A DNA stretch of 64,000 nucleotides from Cycas panzhihuaensis (taxonomy: Eukaryota; Cycadophyta). A program made the translations under genes and the position numbers. Numbering within the stretch: the stretch's first letter is position 1; every line of letters starts with the position of its first letter. The notes below the pieces were generated by a model. That model worked only from the letters and a program-made list of their open reading frames with translations. It was not told where the DNA came from and made no database searches. The DNA lies in contig CM041465.1 of the NCBI GenBank assembly GCA_023213395.1, positions 147,691,741 through 147,755,740 on the forward strand. The letters are read 5' to 3'. Shown here one piece after another: positions 32,303 to 44,038 of the stretch.

Positions 32303-33560
32303 TCCCCTCTTAGTGTCTGATCCTTTTCTTTCATGCCAATTTTGTTTATAAAGTACATAAATTTGTCTTTAGAGAGAGGTTTTGTGAAGATGTTAGCAAG
32401 TTGTTTAGAGTTGGGACAATAGATCAATTTGATTTCTCCTTTGTCTACCTTCTCCTGGATGAAGTGATGATGAACTTCAATGTGCTTTGTCCGAGCATGA
32501 AAAACGAGATTCTTGGTCTTTTAAATGGTGTTTTGGTTGTTGCAGTTGATTAGAGTTGGGGAAACCTATGGGAATCTCAACTCTTCTAGGAGGCATCTAA
32601 GACAGAAAGCCTCACAGGCTGACTAAACAATTGCTTGATACTCAGTTTCTGACGTAGACAAGGAGACAATGGGCTAGTTTCTGGTTCTTCATGATATGAT
32701 TCCATTTCCTAAGTTGAAACAATATCCTGAGGTGGATTTTCGACTGTTGGTGTCTCCTGCCCAATCAAAGTCAATGTATCCAGTTAAATGAGTTACTTCT
32801 TGATTGCTATAGTGAATTCCATAGGATTTTGCCCCTTGCAAATATTGCAAAATATGTTTGGCTACTTTCCAATGGGATTATTTTGGTGCAGACATGAACT
32901 TTGAGACTAGCCCCATGGCAAACACTATATTTGGTCGAGTTGAGGTAAGATATATAAGGTTCCCAACCAATTTCCTATAAAGAGTCTGATTTACTGGTTT
33001 TCCTTCTAGATCAACAATCGGCTTGGTTCCAACACACATTGGTGTTGGAGATGGTTTACAATCTGTCATGTTGAATTCCTCCAGTATCCAAGTTGTATAC
33101 TTGTTTTGATGAATAAAGATTCCATCTGCCTGCTTATAAACCTCAATACCTAGGTAATAATGAATTTCTCTCAAGTTTGTCATTTAAAAATTCTTTGACT
33201 ATTGAAGTCGCATAAAATTGATCCAACTAGTGTTGCTTCTGGTCAATATCAAGTCATCCACATATACCACGAGGATAGTGATTTGATTGTTCTGTCAACA
33301 TGAACATAAAGTTTGGAATCAACCTCCGATCATTTCATTCCAACACCTTATAGGTAGGAGTCAATCTTAGCATATTAGGACCTTGCAACTTGTTTCAACC
33401 CATAAAGGGCTTTATTGAGTTTGTAGATAAGATGTTCATGTCCCTTGGATATATATCTAGGGGGTTGTTCCATGTAAACTTCCTCTTGTAGATCTCCATT
33501 GAGAAAGGTTCCTTTGACATCCAACTGATATACAGGCTAATTATTCTATCTAGCCAATGC
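32303..33560 (-). pseudogene. Element G RNase H and RT C-terminal half
   Basis: 32310-32870 holds RNase H blocks (a TKHIEVHHHFIQ tract near 32460-32490 and an EYQAIV-like tract near 32640). Frame 32878-33183 gives LREIHYYLGIEVYKQADGIF and STRPNIVFAMGLVSKFM. The RT catalytic box VVYVDDLILTR is intact near 33245-33277. Stops occur between the blocks. Confidence 0.88.
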
Positions 33561-34480
33561 AATCACAGTTCTGATGGTTGTCACTTTGTTGACAGGGGCA
33601 AAGGCTTCTTCATAATCAATCCCTCGAGTCTGAGTATATCCCTTTGCCATAATACGAGCCTTATATTTTTCTATTGACCCATTTGCCTTTTCCTTAACCT
33701 TGTACAACCACCTACACCCAACAATAGGTTTATCTAGTGGTAGTTCAGTTAGATCCCAGGTTTTATTTTTTAAGATTGACTCTATTTCTTCATCCATTGC
33801 CTTGCTCCAATGAGGATCATCTTGGGCTTGTTGAAACAAGATGTCATGATGGGCTGTGAGGCCGTAGTGTGTTTGAATTCTAGTTCTTCTACCTTCTTGC
33901 ATGAGACCTAGATTTGTTCGTGATTCTTCCATTGTTTTTAAATACCATTTTGGAATATTCTTCTATGGTGGAGTAGATGATTGATCTGGATTGTTAGTGA
34001 TGTTGTTTTGCCCGGAGGAGTTGGATTGCTAATCCGCGGTTTCACTAGAGGTCCTTGGGATGGTGTCCTCTCGAGTTTCGTTCAAAGTTACGTGATGCTC
34101 ACTTTGTGGTTCCTCTGAGTGAGGCTGGCTCCAATGTGGAATGACAATATTGTCCAGTGGGGCAGAAGATGAGGTTGTGTCCTCTTTAGCAGCATCATAT
34201 GTTTCATCAAAATATACATCTCTACTGGGATAGATCTTGTTGGTTAGTCGGTCTAGACATCTATATGCCTTGGAGACTTCACTATATCTTACAAGAATAC
34301 ATTTTTTGCTTTTATCATCCAGTTTCATTCTCTTTTCAACTGGAATATGCATGTAAACAATGGACCCAAATATTCAAAGATGAGAGACATCTAGTTTCTG
34401 TCCTGACTAGGCTTCTTCGGGAGTCATGTTTTCTAGAGCCTTGGTAGGACTACGGTTGAGAAGGCATACAACAGTGTTGG
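33546..34480 (-). pseudogene. Element G RT N-terminus, linker and integrase C-terminus
   Basis: Frame 33546-33932 reads HWSKAMDEEIESILKNKTWD to YEEAFAPVNKVTTIRTVIAL. Frame 34029-34352 reads HIPVEKRMKLDDKSKKCILV then RYSEVSKAYRCLDRLTNKIY. Both are typical copia, with a short serine/glutamate-rich linker between. Confidence 0.88.
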
Positions 34481-35080
34481 CTGCCTTAGCCCAATACCTA
34501 TTGGACACTTCTTTTTGTTTCAAAAGGGATCGTGCCATTTCTGTTATGGTACTGTTCTTCCTCTCTGCTACTCCATTGGATTGGGGAATGTAGGGCGTTG
34601 TGAATTGTTTCTGTATAGCATTCTTTTTGCAATGTTATGTGAATTCGTTAGAGATGAATTCTCCACCGTTCTCGGTCCTTAGGCATTTGATGGAGTGTCC
34701 GCTTTCCTTCTCAACTTTGGCTTTGAAGTTGAGGAAGGTACCAAACATAGACTTTAGTTTGAGGAAGTAAATCTAGATCTTCCTAGTACAATCATATATG
34801 AATGTCAAATAGTAATGAGCACCTTGCATAAATGGTAGTGTAAATAGACCACATACGTCAGTATGGATTTTAGCTAAAGTTTGTAGGCAACCCTTGTAAT
34901 ACTGGAGGAAAATTGTAATCTATGTTGCTTACTTATCATGCATGTATCACAAACTGAATTAGTTTTTTTAATCCAAGGTAATCCATGTACCATATCATGT
35001 TTGCTTAACAAAGATAGAGCATCATAAGACAAGCGACCATAGCGCAAATGGCAAAGTTTATCATTATCAACATTGTGTGT
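34481..35080 (-). pseudogene. Element G integrase core (many breaks)
   Basis: The minus strand shows TPYIPQSNGVAERKNSTITE (Glu tract) near 34535-34595, a second-Asp tract near 34650-34680 (GGEFISNEF with TENGGE, so Asp is Glu there) and a first tract near 34780. No ORF over 60 codons survives. Confidence 0.78.
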
Positions 35081-35645
35081 TACATTAAGGGAGAGTGAAT
35101 TGATGTGGTGAGAAATTTATACAATCCATTAGTTTTAATGTCTTCACCAATCACTTTGTTCCCTTTGTATTTATAAAAAATAACACATCCATTACCATCA
35201 AACAGGACTTGAAGTTTGTTGTCAATCAATTGGAAGACATATAGTAAGTTTTTGGTCATCCCAGGTACAAAGTACTTATCTAACTTTTTCAATGTTTCTG
35301 CTCGGCATGGCAAGAAGAATTGTTTTGCATCCTTGTATTGCATGAGTGGTGTCATCCCCAAGCTCAACTGATTTGGAACCCAGAAGAGGAGGTGAAGCAA
35401 GTTTGTTTGTGAATCATGTGCTTGGAGGCTCCCGAGTCTATAAACTAGCCATCTTTGCTCTGGTTGCACATGGTGGAGGAGAGTGCGGTCTCTTCTTCTT
35501 CTGTTTCTGTAGGCTCATTCTTCTAGGACTATCTGGAGTATCTCCCTGAAGCTATAATGCCCTTTTCTAGATTAGCCTTATGATGACGACAATAAGTGGT
35601 GTAATGACCATTTTTATCACAGTAGAAGCAAATGATTTGGTGGCT
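35080..35645 (-). pseudogene. Element G protease, pre-integrase and zinc knuckle
   Basis: Frame 35080-35469 reads KYFVPGMTKNLLYVFQLIDN to GLYKFLTTSIHSPL. An intact CCHC knuckle CFYCDKNGHYTTYC lies near 35590-35632 on the minus strand. The DSG protease site is not clear. Confidence 0.82.
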
Positions 35646-36400
35646 AAATTGTCCTCTAGAGTATTGTTATGTATTTAGACGTAGGAGAGAATGTCCCATT
35701 CCGGGGTTGTAAGTGGTTGAGTGTCTTATCCCTTGGTCAGTTCTATGAAGATTACCTTTGGTGGGATTGCCTCTATCTTGAATGTTAACTTTGGATTGAA
35801 AAGCATTCACTAACTCACTTTCCAAGTTGGCTTTTATTTGCTTGTGATGAAGAAGCTCTCCACATACAGTAGCAAAAGAAGGCTGGGTAATTTCTGCCGT
35901 CATCTTATAGGAGGTGACAAAGTTTTTGAATCAGGTAGGGAGCTTGTGTATTATAAGATCAATGAGATTGCCATTTGAATAAGTCACTCCAACAGATATG
36001 AAGTTCTCATGTAGTAGCTTGAAGCGTCCAAAGAAGGTGGTGAAGTCCTTTGACTATGACATTTTTAGTGTGGCGATTTGATTTTTTAGTGTCGTGATGC
36101 GCACAATGTTCTTTTGAGCATATAAGGTCCTCAAAGTAGTCCATGCGTCGTGAGGGGTAGCAACACTAGCTATATGAGGCAAAATGGTATTTGCAACGGA
36201 TAAATTAATGGAGGCAAGTGCACGGCCTTTCTGTTCCAAGTATATCTTCCTTTTGACAGCATCGACAAGTTCTGGTTTGATGTTATCTGTCTGGCCCCAT
36301 GCTCCTTGAGCCACAAGAATAGATCTCAACTTGGTTTTCCAAGACTCATGGTTGCCCTAGTAAGCTTTTTAGACTCAATAAGTCGGAAAGAAGAGGCCAT
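35646..36400 (-). pseudogene. Element G gag
   Basis: The likely start is MASSFRLIESKKLTRATMSL at 36400. Frame 36054-36329 reads NIKPELVDAVKRKIYLEQKG and HDAWTTLRTLYAQKN, the UBN2-type gag core. Frame 35667-35903 gives the C-terminal part. Stops break it. Confidence 0.85.
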
Positions 36401-37551
36401 GGTAGGTGGACAAACTCTGTCAAGTCTAGACATGGCATTGCCTGGCCTCGTAGGCTTGTCGATCAACCTCCAAAGGGGGTTCGAGATAGGTAACTTTGTG
36501 GTGCTAATCGCTAGCCACTAAACTATGAGGCTTTAGCAGACAATTGGGCTCCCTAATCTAGGATGGGCTCAAGGTCCTATGGGGTCCTACTGTAAACCCG
36601 ATAGGTATGTGGAGGCACAATTTCGTAGTCGAGTTTTGTCCAAGGCTTAGTTTAGGAGTATGATCTCCAATCCTTCACGTAGGGGGCAGAAAAAGCATAA
36701 TGCGCTTAGCCCAGAATGATAGATCTTCATGGTATTTCCTTGGAAGAAGGTCTCTAAGGCTGGGGAATGGGTAGCTGCCAAGCAAAGTTATCTTCCTATG
36801 GAGAAAGGACAAAGGAACAATGAAGATACAGATATGAATAAAATAAAATGAGGGGAAATGTAAAGAGTTCCTTCCTTTATTTTAAATTTTTTTTAATTTA
36901 ATTATTATTTTTATTTAAAAGAAAAAGAACTTCAAGTACAAAATGAGAAATGCAGCAAAATTCGATCTCAGTAAATTTTCCTGAACAAATCTGTAGTGTA
37001 GTAGGTTGTATGGAACTATAAAAGAGGTCAAAATTTGACTTTTTCGAAATGGGTTAAAATTGGAGTCAAATAAAAGGTCTTTGCAAGAGGAACTCAAATT
37101 TGATGTTAGATTTTTGATTTGCCTTTTCACTGAGGAGAAAATGCTAGTCGAAATCCAAGGTGGCGGTTAGGGTTTTCTACCTTTTTTGCTTCTTGGTCTT
37201 CACATGTGTGACAAAACTTGATGTGTCATATATTGATAGAAAGCTCTCTTCAAGAACTTTGATTTGATACCAGATTCGGCTAGTAATATTGATTGTACAA
37301 TGAGAAACAAACAGAAAAGGTGCCACGTGGGCAGTGGCCGTATTTTGTCAGATCTGAACCAAATGAGTTGGAATTTGAAGATGAGCTTTTAGAGAAAGTT
37401 GTTTAGGAGGGTGAGGTGCACCTACTCACCAATTTTTAGCCGATTCTGATCCAATCGAAAAATGGTGCATACGGCTATACAGATTTGTCAGTATAATGGT
37501 ATGGAAATGACACTTAGAGAAGATTTTAAGAGGCAAGTGGCTTTGATACCA
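36401..37551 (-). other. Element G leader with PBS
   Basis: 1.15 kb without coding signal. The PBS is at 37540-37551 next to the 5' LTR. The stretch 36880-36930 is very AT-rich. Confidence 0.65.
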
Positions 37552-37786
37552 TGTTAGATCAAAGGAGTTAAAGAGAATCAGACCTTACAGATGAATAATG
37601 AACTCTCTTATGCATTGAGAGAGATTGAACATATTTATACATAAGCTTTTAATAACATGTTAAGGTTAGAGGCATGACTAACATAATAAGTTACATCTAT
37701 GTTACATGACTTTAAATTAAATATTACAGTTAAGTCACTAAACATAATACATCAATATACAAAGGATAAGACATTATATTCTAACA
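37552..37786 (-). repeat. Element G 5' LTR (235 bp)
   Basis: Pairs with 32067-32302. TSD AAATT follows. Confidence 0.92.
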
Positions 37787-37892
37787 AAATTTTGGTATTT
37801 GCCTTGGATGGAGATGTGACTTTGTGCAGATTTTGTTGGACCACAACACTTTTTGGGAGAGAGATGGATGGGGAATTAACGATAGACGTTCT

Positions 37893-38364
37893 TGACGCGA
37901 CCCTGTCTTAAGTTTGGCCGACTCCTATACAAGGTTGTGCCCGACTTCTAATTGCAATTTTGGGTGCATCTTTTATCTCTCTGGCTGACTTTTATTATTC
38001 CAATTAATGTGCCTATAAATAGGGACCCTTGGGGGCCATTTGATCATCATTGTGTGCAAGTTTTCCTCTCCAACTTCGGCCTTTGGCAAGTGCAGAATTT
38101 TAGCCTTAGGGCTGCATTTTCTGAGGAGGATCCCCGCCTTGAAGGGCTTGTCAAGCTTTACAGGTGTATTGGTACCTTTTGAATTATCTATTTGTATCTT
38201 GGTCGCAATTTGATCTTAATTTCAACAGTTGTACTTTAATTTATATTTGTTATACATTTGATTTGGATATTTTCATACAAGGAAATTGCTATTTGAGTTT
38301 TGTTTTCTGTAGATTGGCTACGTTTTGCTCCATTTTGTATCATTTTGGTGAAAGAATTGCTACA
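37893..38364 (+). repeat. Element D 5' LTR (472 bp)
   Basis: It starts TGACGCGACC and ends ATTGCTACA. A TATA box TATAAATAG lies at 38014-38022, followed by GGGACCC (putative start region). Confidence 0.92.
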
Positions 38365-38379
38365 AGTGGTATCAGAGTT

Positions 38380-38725
38380 TCGTTCCAAAGCGGGAATTTA
38401 AGGGAATTTTTTCCAAAGGGAAGGAAATTTTGACCCACCCTCCCACCCAAGAAAGACAGAAAGAGTTGAAACAGAACTGAGATCCAGGAAAATTAGAACG
38501 CTGAAAAGAATGACGAGATCCCAAGAGTTTGAGGAACAACTCGCAGAAAACATGACAGCAACCATACAAGAATTGATACAACAGATCAAAAACCTCAATG
38601 AAAGATTAGAAAGACAAGAAATAATCCAGTTGAAAGTAGAACAAAGCTAGGATTCAGATCAAGATATAGACTGAGCAAACCAAGAAGGCAGATTCAAAGA
38701 AGGATTCATTTTCTAATGAAGAAAC
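38380..38725 (+). pseudogene. Element D gag remnant, mostly deleted
   Basis: After the PBS, MTRSQEFEEQLAENMTATIQ and a coiled-coil-like IQQIKNLNERLERQEI stretch open a gag-like frame at 38511 that stops at 38648. Protease follows within 80 bp. The capsid core and zinc knuckle (usually some 900 bp) are missing. Confidence 0.78.
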
Positions 38726-39061
38726 ATGAGACCACAAGCTGAAGCTGAGCTAGAGGAATTAGTGGAAATTGACACTGAGAATGTTCAAATCTCCCTGCAG
38801 ACCATAATAGGACAGAGTACGACACCCCAAACGTTACGATTCGAAGGGATGTTGAAAGGTGCTGCAATAAGGGTATTAGTGGATAATGGAAGTACCCATA
38901 ACTTCATCAACATGCCAACAACACAGAAGCTAGGAATAGAGGTGGAATCGTTGAATACCTTCCAATTCTCAATTGCCAACAGGAAGACAATGCCTTGTGG
39001 AGGATTCTGCAGAAATATCAACTTGAAAATTGGTGAGTACCCGTTGAATTCCAACATGTAG
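38726..39061 (+). pseudogene. Element D protease (retropepsin)
   Basis: A 111-codon frame has the active-site tract RVLVDNGSTHNFIN (D-[ST]-G variant DNGSTHNF, as in many plant gypsy elements) after TPQTLRFEGMLKG. It ends at a TAG where the family continues, so the fusion to RT is broken. Confidence 0.88.
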
Positions 39062-39239
39062 GAGGAGTCGACGTGGTCCTGGGTGTACAGGGGCTACAGA
39101 CCTTAGGGAATGTAGACACAAACTATATGACCAGAGTCGTGCTTTCGAATAAATAGAACAAAATACATACTACGTGGACCCAAAAATCCACCTACACAGC
39201 TAGTATCATCTTATAGGATGGAAATAATTATGTGAAAAA

Positions 39240-40330
39240 AGGCACCGACATGCATAGTATCATGCCACAAAATCGAAATCCAAGAAATTCCTACAGATAT
39301 CCAGAACATCTTGGATGACTACAAGCGAGTATGCAAAGAACCGAAAGGATTACCTCTAGCGAAAGAGACTAAGCACACGATTGACTTAATTCCAAGAGCC
39401 ACGCCAGTAAACATAAGGCCATACAGGCACCCGTACAACATGAAGAAAGAGATCGAGAGCATAACAAGGGAATTACTTGCACAAGGTCATATCCAAAGCA
39501 GCATAAGCCCGTTCGTTTCATCAGTGGTAATCAGTCCCAAGAAAGACGGGACATTTAGTATGTGCGTAGACTATAGAGGACTAAACAAATTGACTATAAA
39601 GAATAGATATTCGATCCCCTGGATTGATGACTTACTAGATGAAATACATGGGGCGAAATACTTTTCCAAGATCGACCTTCAATCCAGATATCATCAGATT
39701 AGAATCAAAGAGGAATACGTCCACAAGACAACTTTCAGAGCTCATGAAGGATTATTCGAGTTCAGAGTGATGCCATTCGGCTTAACCAATGCACCGGCAA
39801 CATTTCAAGCTACCATGAATTCCACATTCAAGGAATTCATAAGAAAATTCTTACTAATTTTTTTCGATGATATCCTCATCTACAATAAAACATGGAGCAC
39901 ATCTAAGGTTAGTCCTAGAAGTTCTAGCAAAAAAAGTATTCTTTGCCAACAAGAAAAAATGCTCGTTTGGTCAACATGAACTCGAGTATCTTGGTCATAT
40001 AATTACCTCGAAGGGAATCAAGGTTGACCCAAAAAAGGTCCAAGCGATCGTTGAGTGGCTGACACCAAGGAATGTCACAGAGGTTTGCAATTTTCTAGGA
40101 GCAACAGGTTATCTCAGGAAATCATAAAACAGTATGCCAACATAGCAACTCTATTAACAGACCTAACGAGGAAGGACGCTTTCACATGGAACGAAGTGAC
40201 CAACGATGCCTTTGAAGAGCTTAAAGCCGCTATGGTAAGAGCCCCAATCTTAGCAACCCTAGATTTTTCAAAACCATTCATTCTAGAATGCGATGCATCT
40301 GAGTTTGGTATAGGAGCGGTCATACTTTAA
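39240..40330 (+). pseudogene. Element D reverse transcriptase and RNase H start
   Basis: Frame 39311-39979 reads FVSSVVISPKKDGTFSMCVD, YRGLNKLTIKNRYSIPWIDD, RVMPFGLTNAPATFQATMN, then the catalytic FFDDILIYNK. It shifts near 39885 to 39867-40127 with HELEYLGHIITSKGIKVDPK, then to 40055-40330 with FILECDASEFGIGAVIL (RNase H first Asp). All catalytic acids are kept, but three frames are needed. Confidence 0.92.
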
Positions 40331-40683
40331 GACGAAAGGCCAATAGCTTACAAAAGCATAAAACTAAACAACATAGAGAAGTTAAAGCCAATTTATAACA
40401 AAGAGATGTTGGCAATAATGAACGCAATCCACTAATGGAGACAGTACTTACTTGGGAGCTCTTTTCAAGTACAGACAGACCACGACAGTCTCAAGTATTT
40501 CTAAGTCAGAGGACATTGTTGGACGAGCAACAAAAATGGTTGAGCAAATTACAATCATTTGACTTCTCCATCGTATACAAAATGGGCAAAGATAATGTAA
40601 TAGCGGACGCCCTTTCAAGGATCCCAGAAGAAGGTCACGAACAACGAGCAATACAAGTAATATCAGTGGCCACTCCAGCCTAG
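40331..40683 (+). pseudogene. Element D RNase H C-terminal half
   Basis: KEMLAIMNAIH, then a stop, WRQYLLGSSFQVQTDHDSLK and KMGKDNVIADALSR (the gypsy pol hallmark xADALSR) are present. Stops at 40328, 40433 and 40502 break it. Confidence 0.9.
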
Positions 40684-40734
40684 CATGAGATAATAAAGGA
40701 GGAGTACAACAACGATCCAAAATACAAGTAGTTA

Positions 40735-42096
40735 ATGGACAAAACAAGTGAAGATCAAACTGGCTTATATGAAATACAGAAAGGAGTAATACTTAGAAAA
40801 GGGAAGATTTGCATCCTAAGGAAGTCAACATTAAGGGACATAATATTACAAGAGGCTCACTCCACACTCTTAGCAGGTCACACATGGATCGATAAGACTT
40901 ATAGAAAGATAAGAGCTTCTTTTTATTGGAAGGGCCTAAAAACAAATGTTCAGAAATTTGTGGTAGAGTGCGATATCTGCCAAAGAAACAAGATCGAATG
41001 CATAAGAACACCTAGATTACTCCAAGCATTGCCAATTCCAAAGTAGAAATGGGATGAAATCTCCATGGACTTCATAACAGGGCTACCTTGGTCAGAAGGA
41101 AAAGATGCAATTTTGGTCATAGTAGATTGCATTGCAAAATCTGGCCACTTCAGGGGTTTGAAATCAACAACTAAGACCAGCGACGTCGCAGATCTATACA
41201 TGAAGGAGATCCACTGTTTACATGGGTTTCCAAAAGCAATTGTAAGTGATCGTGACCAAAAATTTACTAGCAAATTTTGGCAAGATTTCTTCAAAGTCGT
41301 AGGCAAAAAACTAAAGATGAGCACAGCTTACCACCCGCAAACCGACGGGCAAATAGAAATTGTCAATAAGTGCTTAGAAGGATACTTACGGAACTTCTCT
41401 TCAGACCAACAAAAACATTGGCACCGTTGGCTACACTTAGCAGAATGGTGGTACAACACCACCTATCATTATGCAACAAAGATGACACCCTTCCAGGCTA
41501 TACACGGGTATCATCCACCCTCGCTACTAACCTGGAACAGATCATCAAAAGTCCAATCAATCGAGGAACATCAGAAAAAAGTAGGAGAGACCATCGCTAG
41601 GTTAAAGGATAATCTAGCAATGGCACAAAATAGGATGAAGCAACGGTCTGATAAAAAACGTTCCGAAAGAAAATTCAGAGTTGGCGACTTGGTTTTCTTG
41701 CGGCTCCAACCATGCAAACTAGCTTCACTACATAAGACAAGCAATCAAAAGCTTACGCCCAGATATTTTGGTCCCCACGAAATCACCGCCAAGATAGGTG
41801 AAGTTTCATACCAATTAAGACTACTCGAAGGCGCAAAGATCCACAACGTCTTCCATGTATCTTGTCTGAAAAAGAAAGTTGGTGAGAAGATAGTTCCACA
41901 ATCCAACATACCGGAGCTTATCGAAGAAGGAAAGATGACATTGGAGCTCAAAGGAATCTTACAAACCCGCACCCGAGTGCTTATGAGTAGACAAATCAAA
42001 GAACACCTGATCAAATGGAAGGACATGGACATTGAAGATGCCACATGGGAGAATGATGAATGGTTAAAACAATTTCCAAACCTACCAGTGCTTTGA
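40735..42096 (+). pseudogene. Element D integrase with H2C2 zinc domain and chromodomain
   Basis: The zinc domain has HSTLLAGHTWIDKTYRKIRA and CDICQRNK (40735-41046). A stop at 41044 separates it from the 343-codon frame 41065-42096. That frame has MDFITGLPWSEGKDAILVIV (first Asp), VSDRDQKFTSKFW (second Asp), TDGQIEIVNKCLEGYL (Glu), a GPHEITAKIG tract and a C-terminal chromodomain (IKEHLIKWKDMDIEDATWE). This is one of the best-preserved domains in the window, with the catalytic triad complete. Confidence 0.95.
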
Positions 42097-42140
42097 GGGC
42101 AAAGCATCGTTTCATTGGGGGGGGGGGGGGTGGGGGGTCT

Positions 42141-42609
42141 TGAAGCGACCTTGTCTTAAGTCTGGCTGACTCCTATACAAGGCTGTGGCCGACTTCTAAT
42201 TGCAATTTTGGGTGCATCTTTTATCTCTTTGGCCAACTTCTATTATTTCAATTGGTGTGCCTATAAATAGGGACCCTTGGGGGTCATTTGATCATCATTG
42301 TGTGCAGGTTTTCCTCTACAATTTCAGCCTTTGGCAAGTGCAAAATTTCATCCTTAGGGCTGTATTTTTTGAGGATCCCCGGCTCGAAGGGCTCGGCGAA
42401 CTTTACAGGTGTATTGGTACCATTTCAATCATCTATTTGTATTTTGATTGCAATTTGATCTTCATTTTAGCAGTTGTACTTTGATTTATATTTGTTATAC
42501 ATTTTATCTGGATATTTTCATACAAGGAAATTGCTATTTGAGTTCTGTTTTCTATAAATTGGCTACGTTTTGCTCCATTTTGTATCATTTTGGTGAAAGA
42601 ATCGCTATA
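42141..42609 (+). repeat. Element D 3' LTR (469 bp)
   Basis: It starts TGAAGCGACC and ends ATCGCTATA (CA changed to TA). TATAAATAG lies at 42262-42270, as in the 5' copy. Confidence 0.9.
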
Positions 42610-42614
42610 TTCTT

Positions 42615-43022
42615 TATTAAAAAAAGGCTTTAATAGGTTTTTTGGAATGGTATTCAGACAAAGAAAAGATTTAACGGGAAAAAATAGTATTGATAATATG
42701 GAATTGAAGGGGTTTGGCAAAAGTCATACGGGGTTTTGTGAGGGGCAATACTAAGCGATGAAACCTAATGAATGGATTGAAGTTGAAGAATACCCTATTG
42801 AGAATGATCTCCTAGGGGCAAAAGAGTACGTAAGTAAAGAGATGAACCAGGATTGCAATGGAGAACTAGGATTTGCCCAATGAAAAAACTAGAGTTGAGG
42901 GAATTATGATTATGGCTAGCTACGAGATTTAGAAAAGAAATTTTTTCTATAGCTATTAAGCGAGGAACTGAGAGAGGATAGATGATGCTACCAAAAGAAA
43001 TGTGCATGTGTGACATAGGATC
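42615..43022. other. Element F interior without assigned domain
   Basis: Part of F between D and the F gag remnant. A 41-codon plus frame at 42758-42883 (MKPNEWIEVEEYPIENDLLG) and a 73-codon minus frame at 42795-43016 are not similar to anything I recognise. Confidence 0.5.
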
Positions 43023-43487
43023 AGTAAGTATCGTGCATGATGTTTGTTGAGATTATTTTTCAAATTCATTTGTTCTTCATTGTCTTCATGTTGCCCTTGT
43101 GTAACTTCACTTTGAATTTCTTCTTTGATATTGGCTTGGGACTCTTCTATTGCCTATGCTTGCTTCGAGTCTTCTATGTAGTCATGTTGTTCCTTCTGCG
43201 CTGGCTCTTGTTCTAGTTCCTGTAAAATGTCTAAGATCTCCTCATTTATAGTTTCTCCTTCACGTCCTTCTGTTTGAATTTTATCTCGCTTATGCCTCTT
43301 GAAGTCTACAATAGCCACATTTGAAAATTGGTACCATAGGAAAGGTTCGTTTGCTCAATTAATGAACCACTCATAAGCTTGTCCGTTTAATATCATTTCT
43401 AACATTTGTCTATACTGTTCAAATTCCGTATCGGGCATGAATTCAAAGTCTTCAATCCATTTTTGTATGTCATCGCAATCCTCTAGA
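43023..43487 (-). pseudogene. Element F gag remnant
   Basis: The minus strand reads LEDCDDIQKWIEDFEFMPDT, EQYRQMLEMILNGQAYEWF, then a stop, then a charged stretch (IQTEGREGETINEEILDILQ). The QAYEWF tract matches the Ty3/gypsy gag signature, as in element N (EAYLWF). This supports calling F a gypsy-type element. Confidence 0.72.
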
Positions 43488-44038
43488 TTAAAAAAAAAAT
43501 GTCTGCATTTCTCTTACTCGATGAAGACTTCACTTCAATGATAAAAATCAATTTTCTTTGCTTGTCAAAATTATCACATATGACCACTCATAACGATTGA
43601 CTCTGAACCAGGAGTCCAATGGTTCAAACAACACAGCAATCAGACACCTGCAGTTTGAGATATGGACAAAATGTCCAAGTACCTTATTTGAAAAATTAAA
43701 CTGAAAAAAATAAAATTAATTAAAAGATTGTAAGTCCCCTTTTAGACTTAGCCTTAGGTCATATGAAATCTCACCAAAGCCACCTGCTCAATGATAAAGG
43801 GCCTAGCAGATTCCAACCAAAACTCAAATATAATTAAATGTATAAGACTTCAGAAAAATTTTATTTTTTTCATGAAAGTCACATTGCTCGATTTTGCATT
43901 TGCTCTGTTGCAGTTCCGCGATGCTGATTGACAAATTGACATACGACTTTATCCTCTTCGCATTGCTCCAGATTCTGACCTAGATGATAATTGTGATCCA
44001 GCTTGTGATGATGTTAGGCAATATTCCCACTTGGTTGC
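43488..44038 (-). other. Element F interior, non-coding
   Basis: AT-rich sequence upstream of the F gag tract (in F's minus orientation). No ORF. It ends at the insertion point of J (TSD GTTGC). Confidence 0.6.

Larger units (their letters stand above)
32067..37786 (-). mobile_element. Ty1/copia retrotransposon G (5720 bp)
   Basis: LTRs lie at 32067-32302 (236 bp) and 37552-37786 (235 bp), starting TGTTAGATC, with TSD AAATT (32062-32066, 37787-37791). The PBS (TGGTATCAAAGC on minus) is at 37540-37551, and the polypurine tract CACTAAGAGGGGA on minus beside 32303. The copia genes are all in minus orientation. It is inserted in F. Confidence 0.95.
37893..42609 (+). mobile_element. Ty3/gypsy chromovirus D (4717 bp)
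   Basis: LTRs lie at 37893-38364 (472 bp) and 42141-42609 (469 bp). The PBS TGGTATCAGAG lies at 38367-38377. The polypurine tract is a 14-G run plus TGGGGGG (42117-42138). Gene order is protease, RT, RNase H, integrase, chromodomain (RT before integrase marks Ty3/gypsy). The flanks share only TTCT (37889-37892, 42610-42613), so the TSD is uncertain by a base. Gag is mostly deleted. Confidence 0.94.

Noticed and set aside
42117-42138. Long G run as a possible G-quadruplex element
   Set aside because: It is the polypurine tract next to D's 3' LTR. Run length may also be a sequencing or assembly artefact.
37888-42614. Clean 5-bp TSD for gypsy D
   Set aside because: Flanks read GTTCT and TTCTT. 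Only TTCT is shared, and the LTR end has mutated, so a clean TSD is not claimed.
42758-42883. Small plus ORF MKPNEWIEVEEYPIENDLLG...
   Set aside because: 41 codons, no recognised family, no supporting context. Noted only as unassigned F interior.
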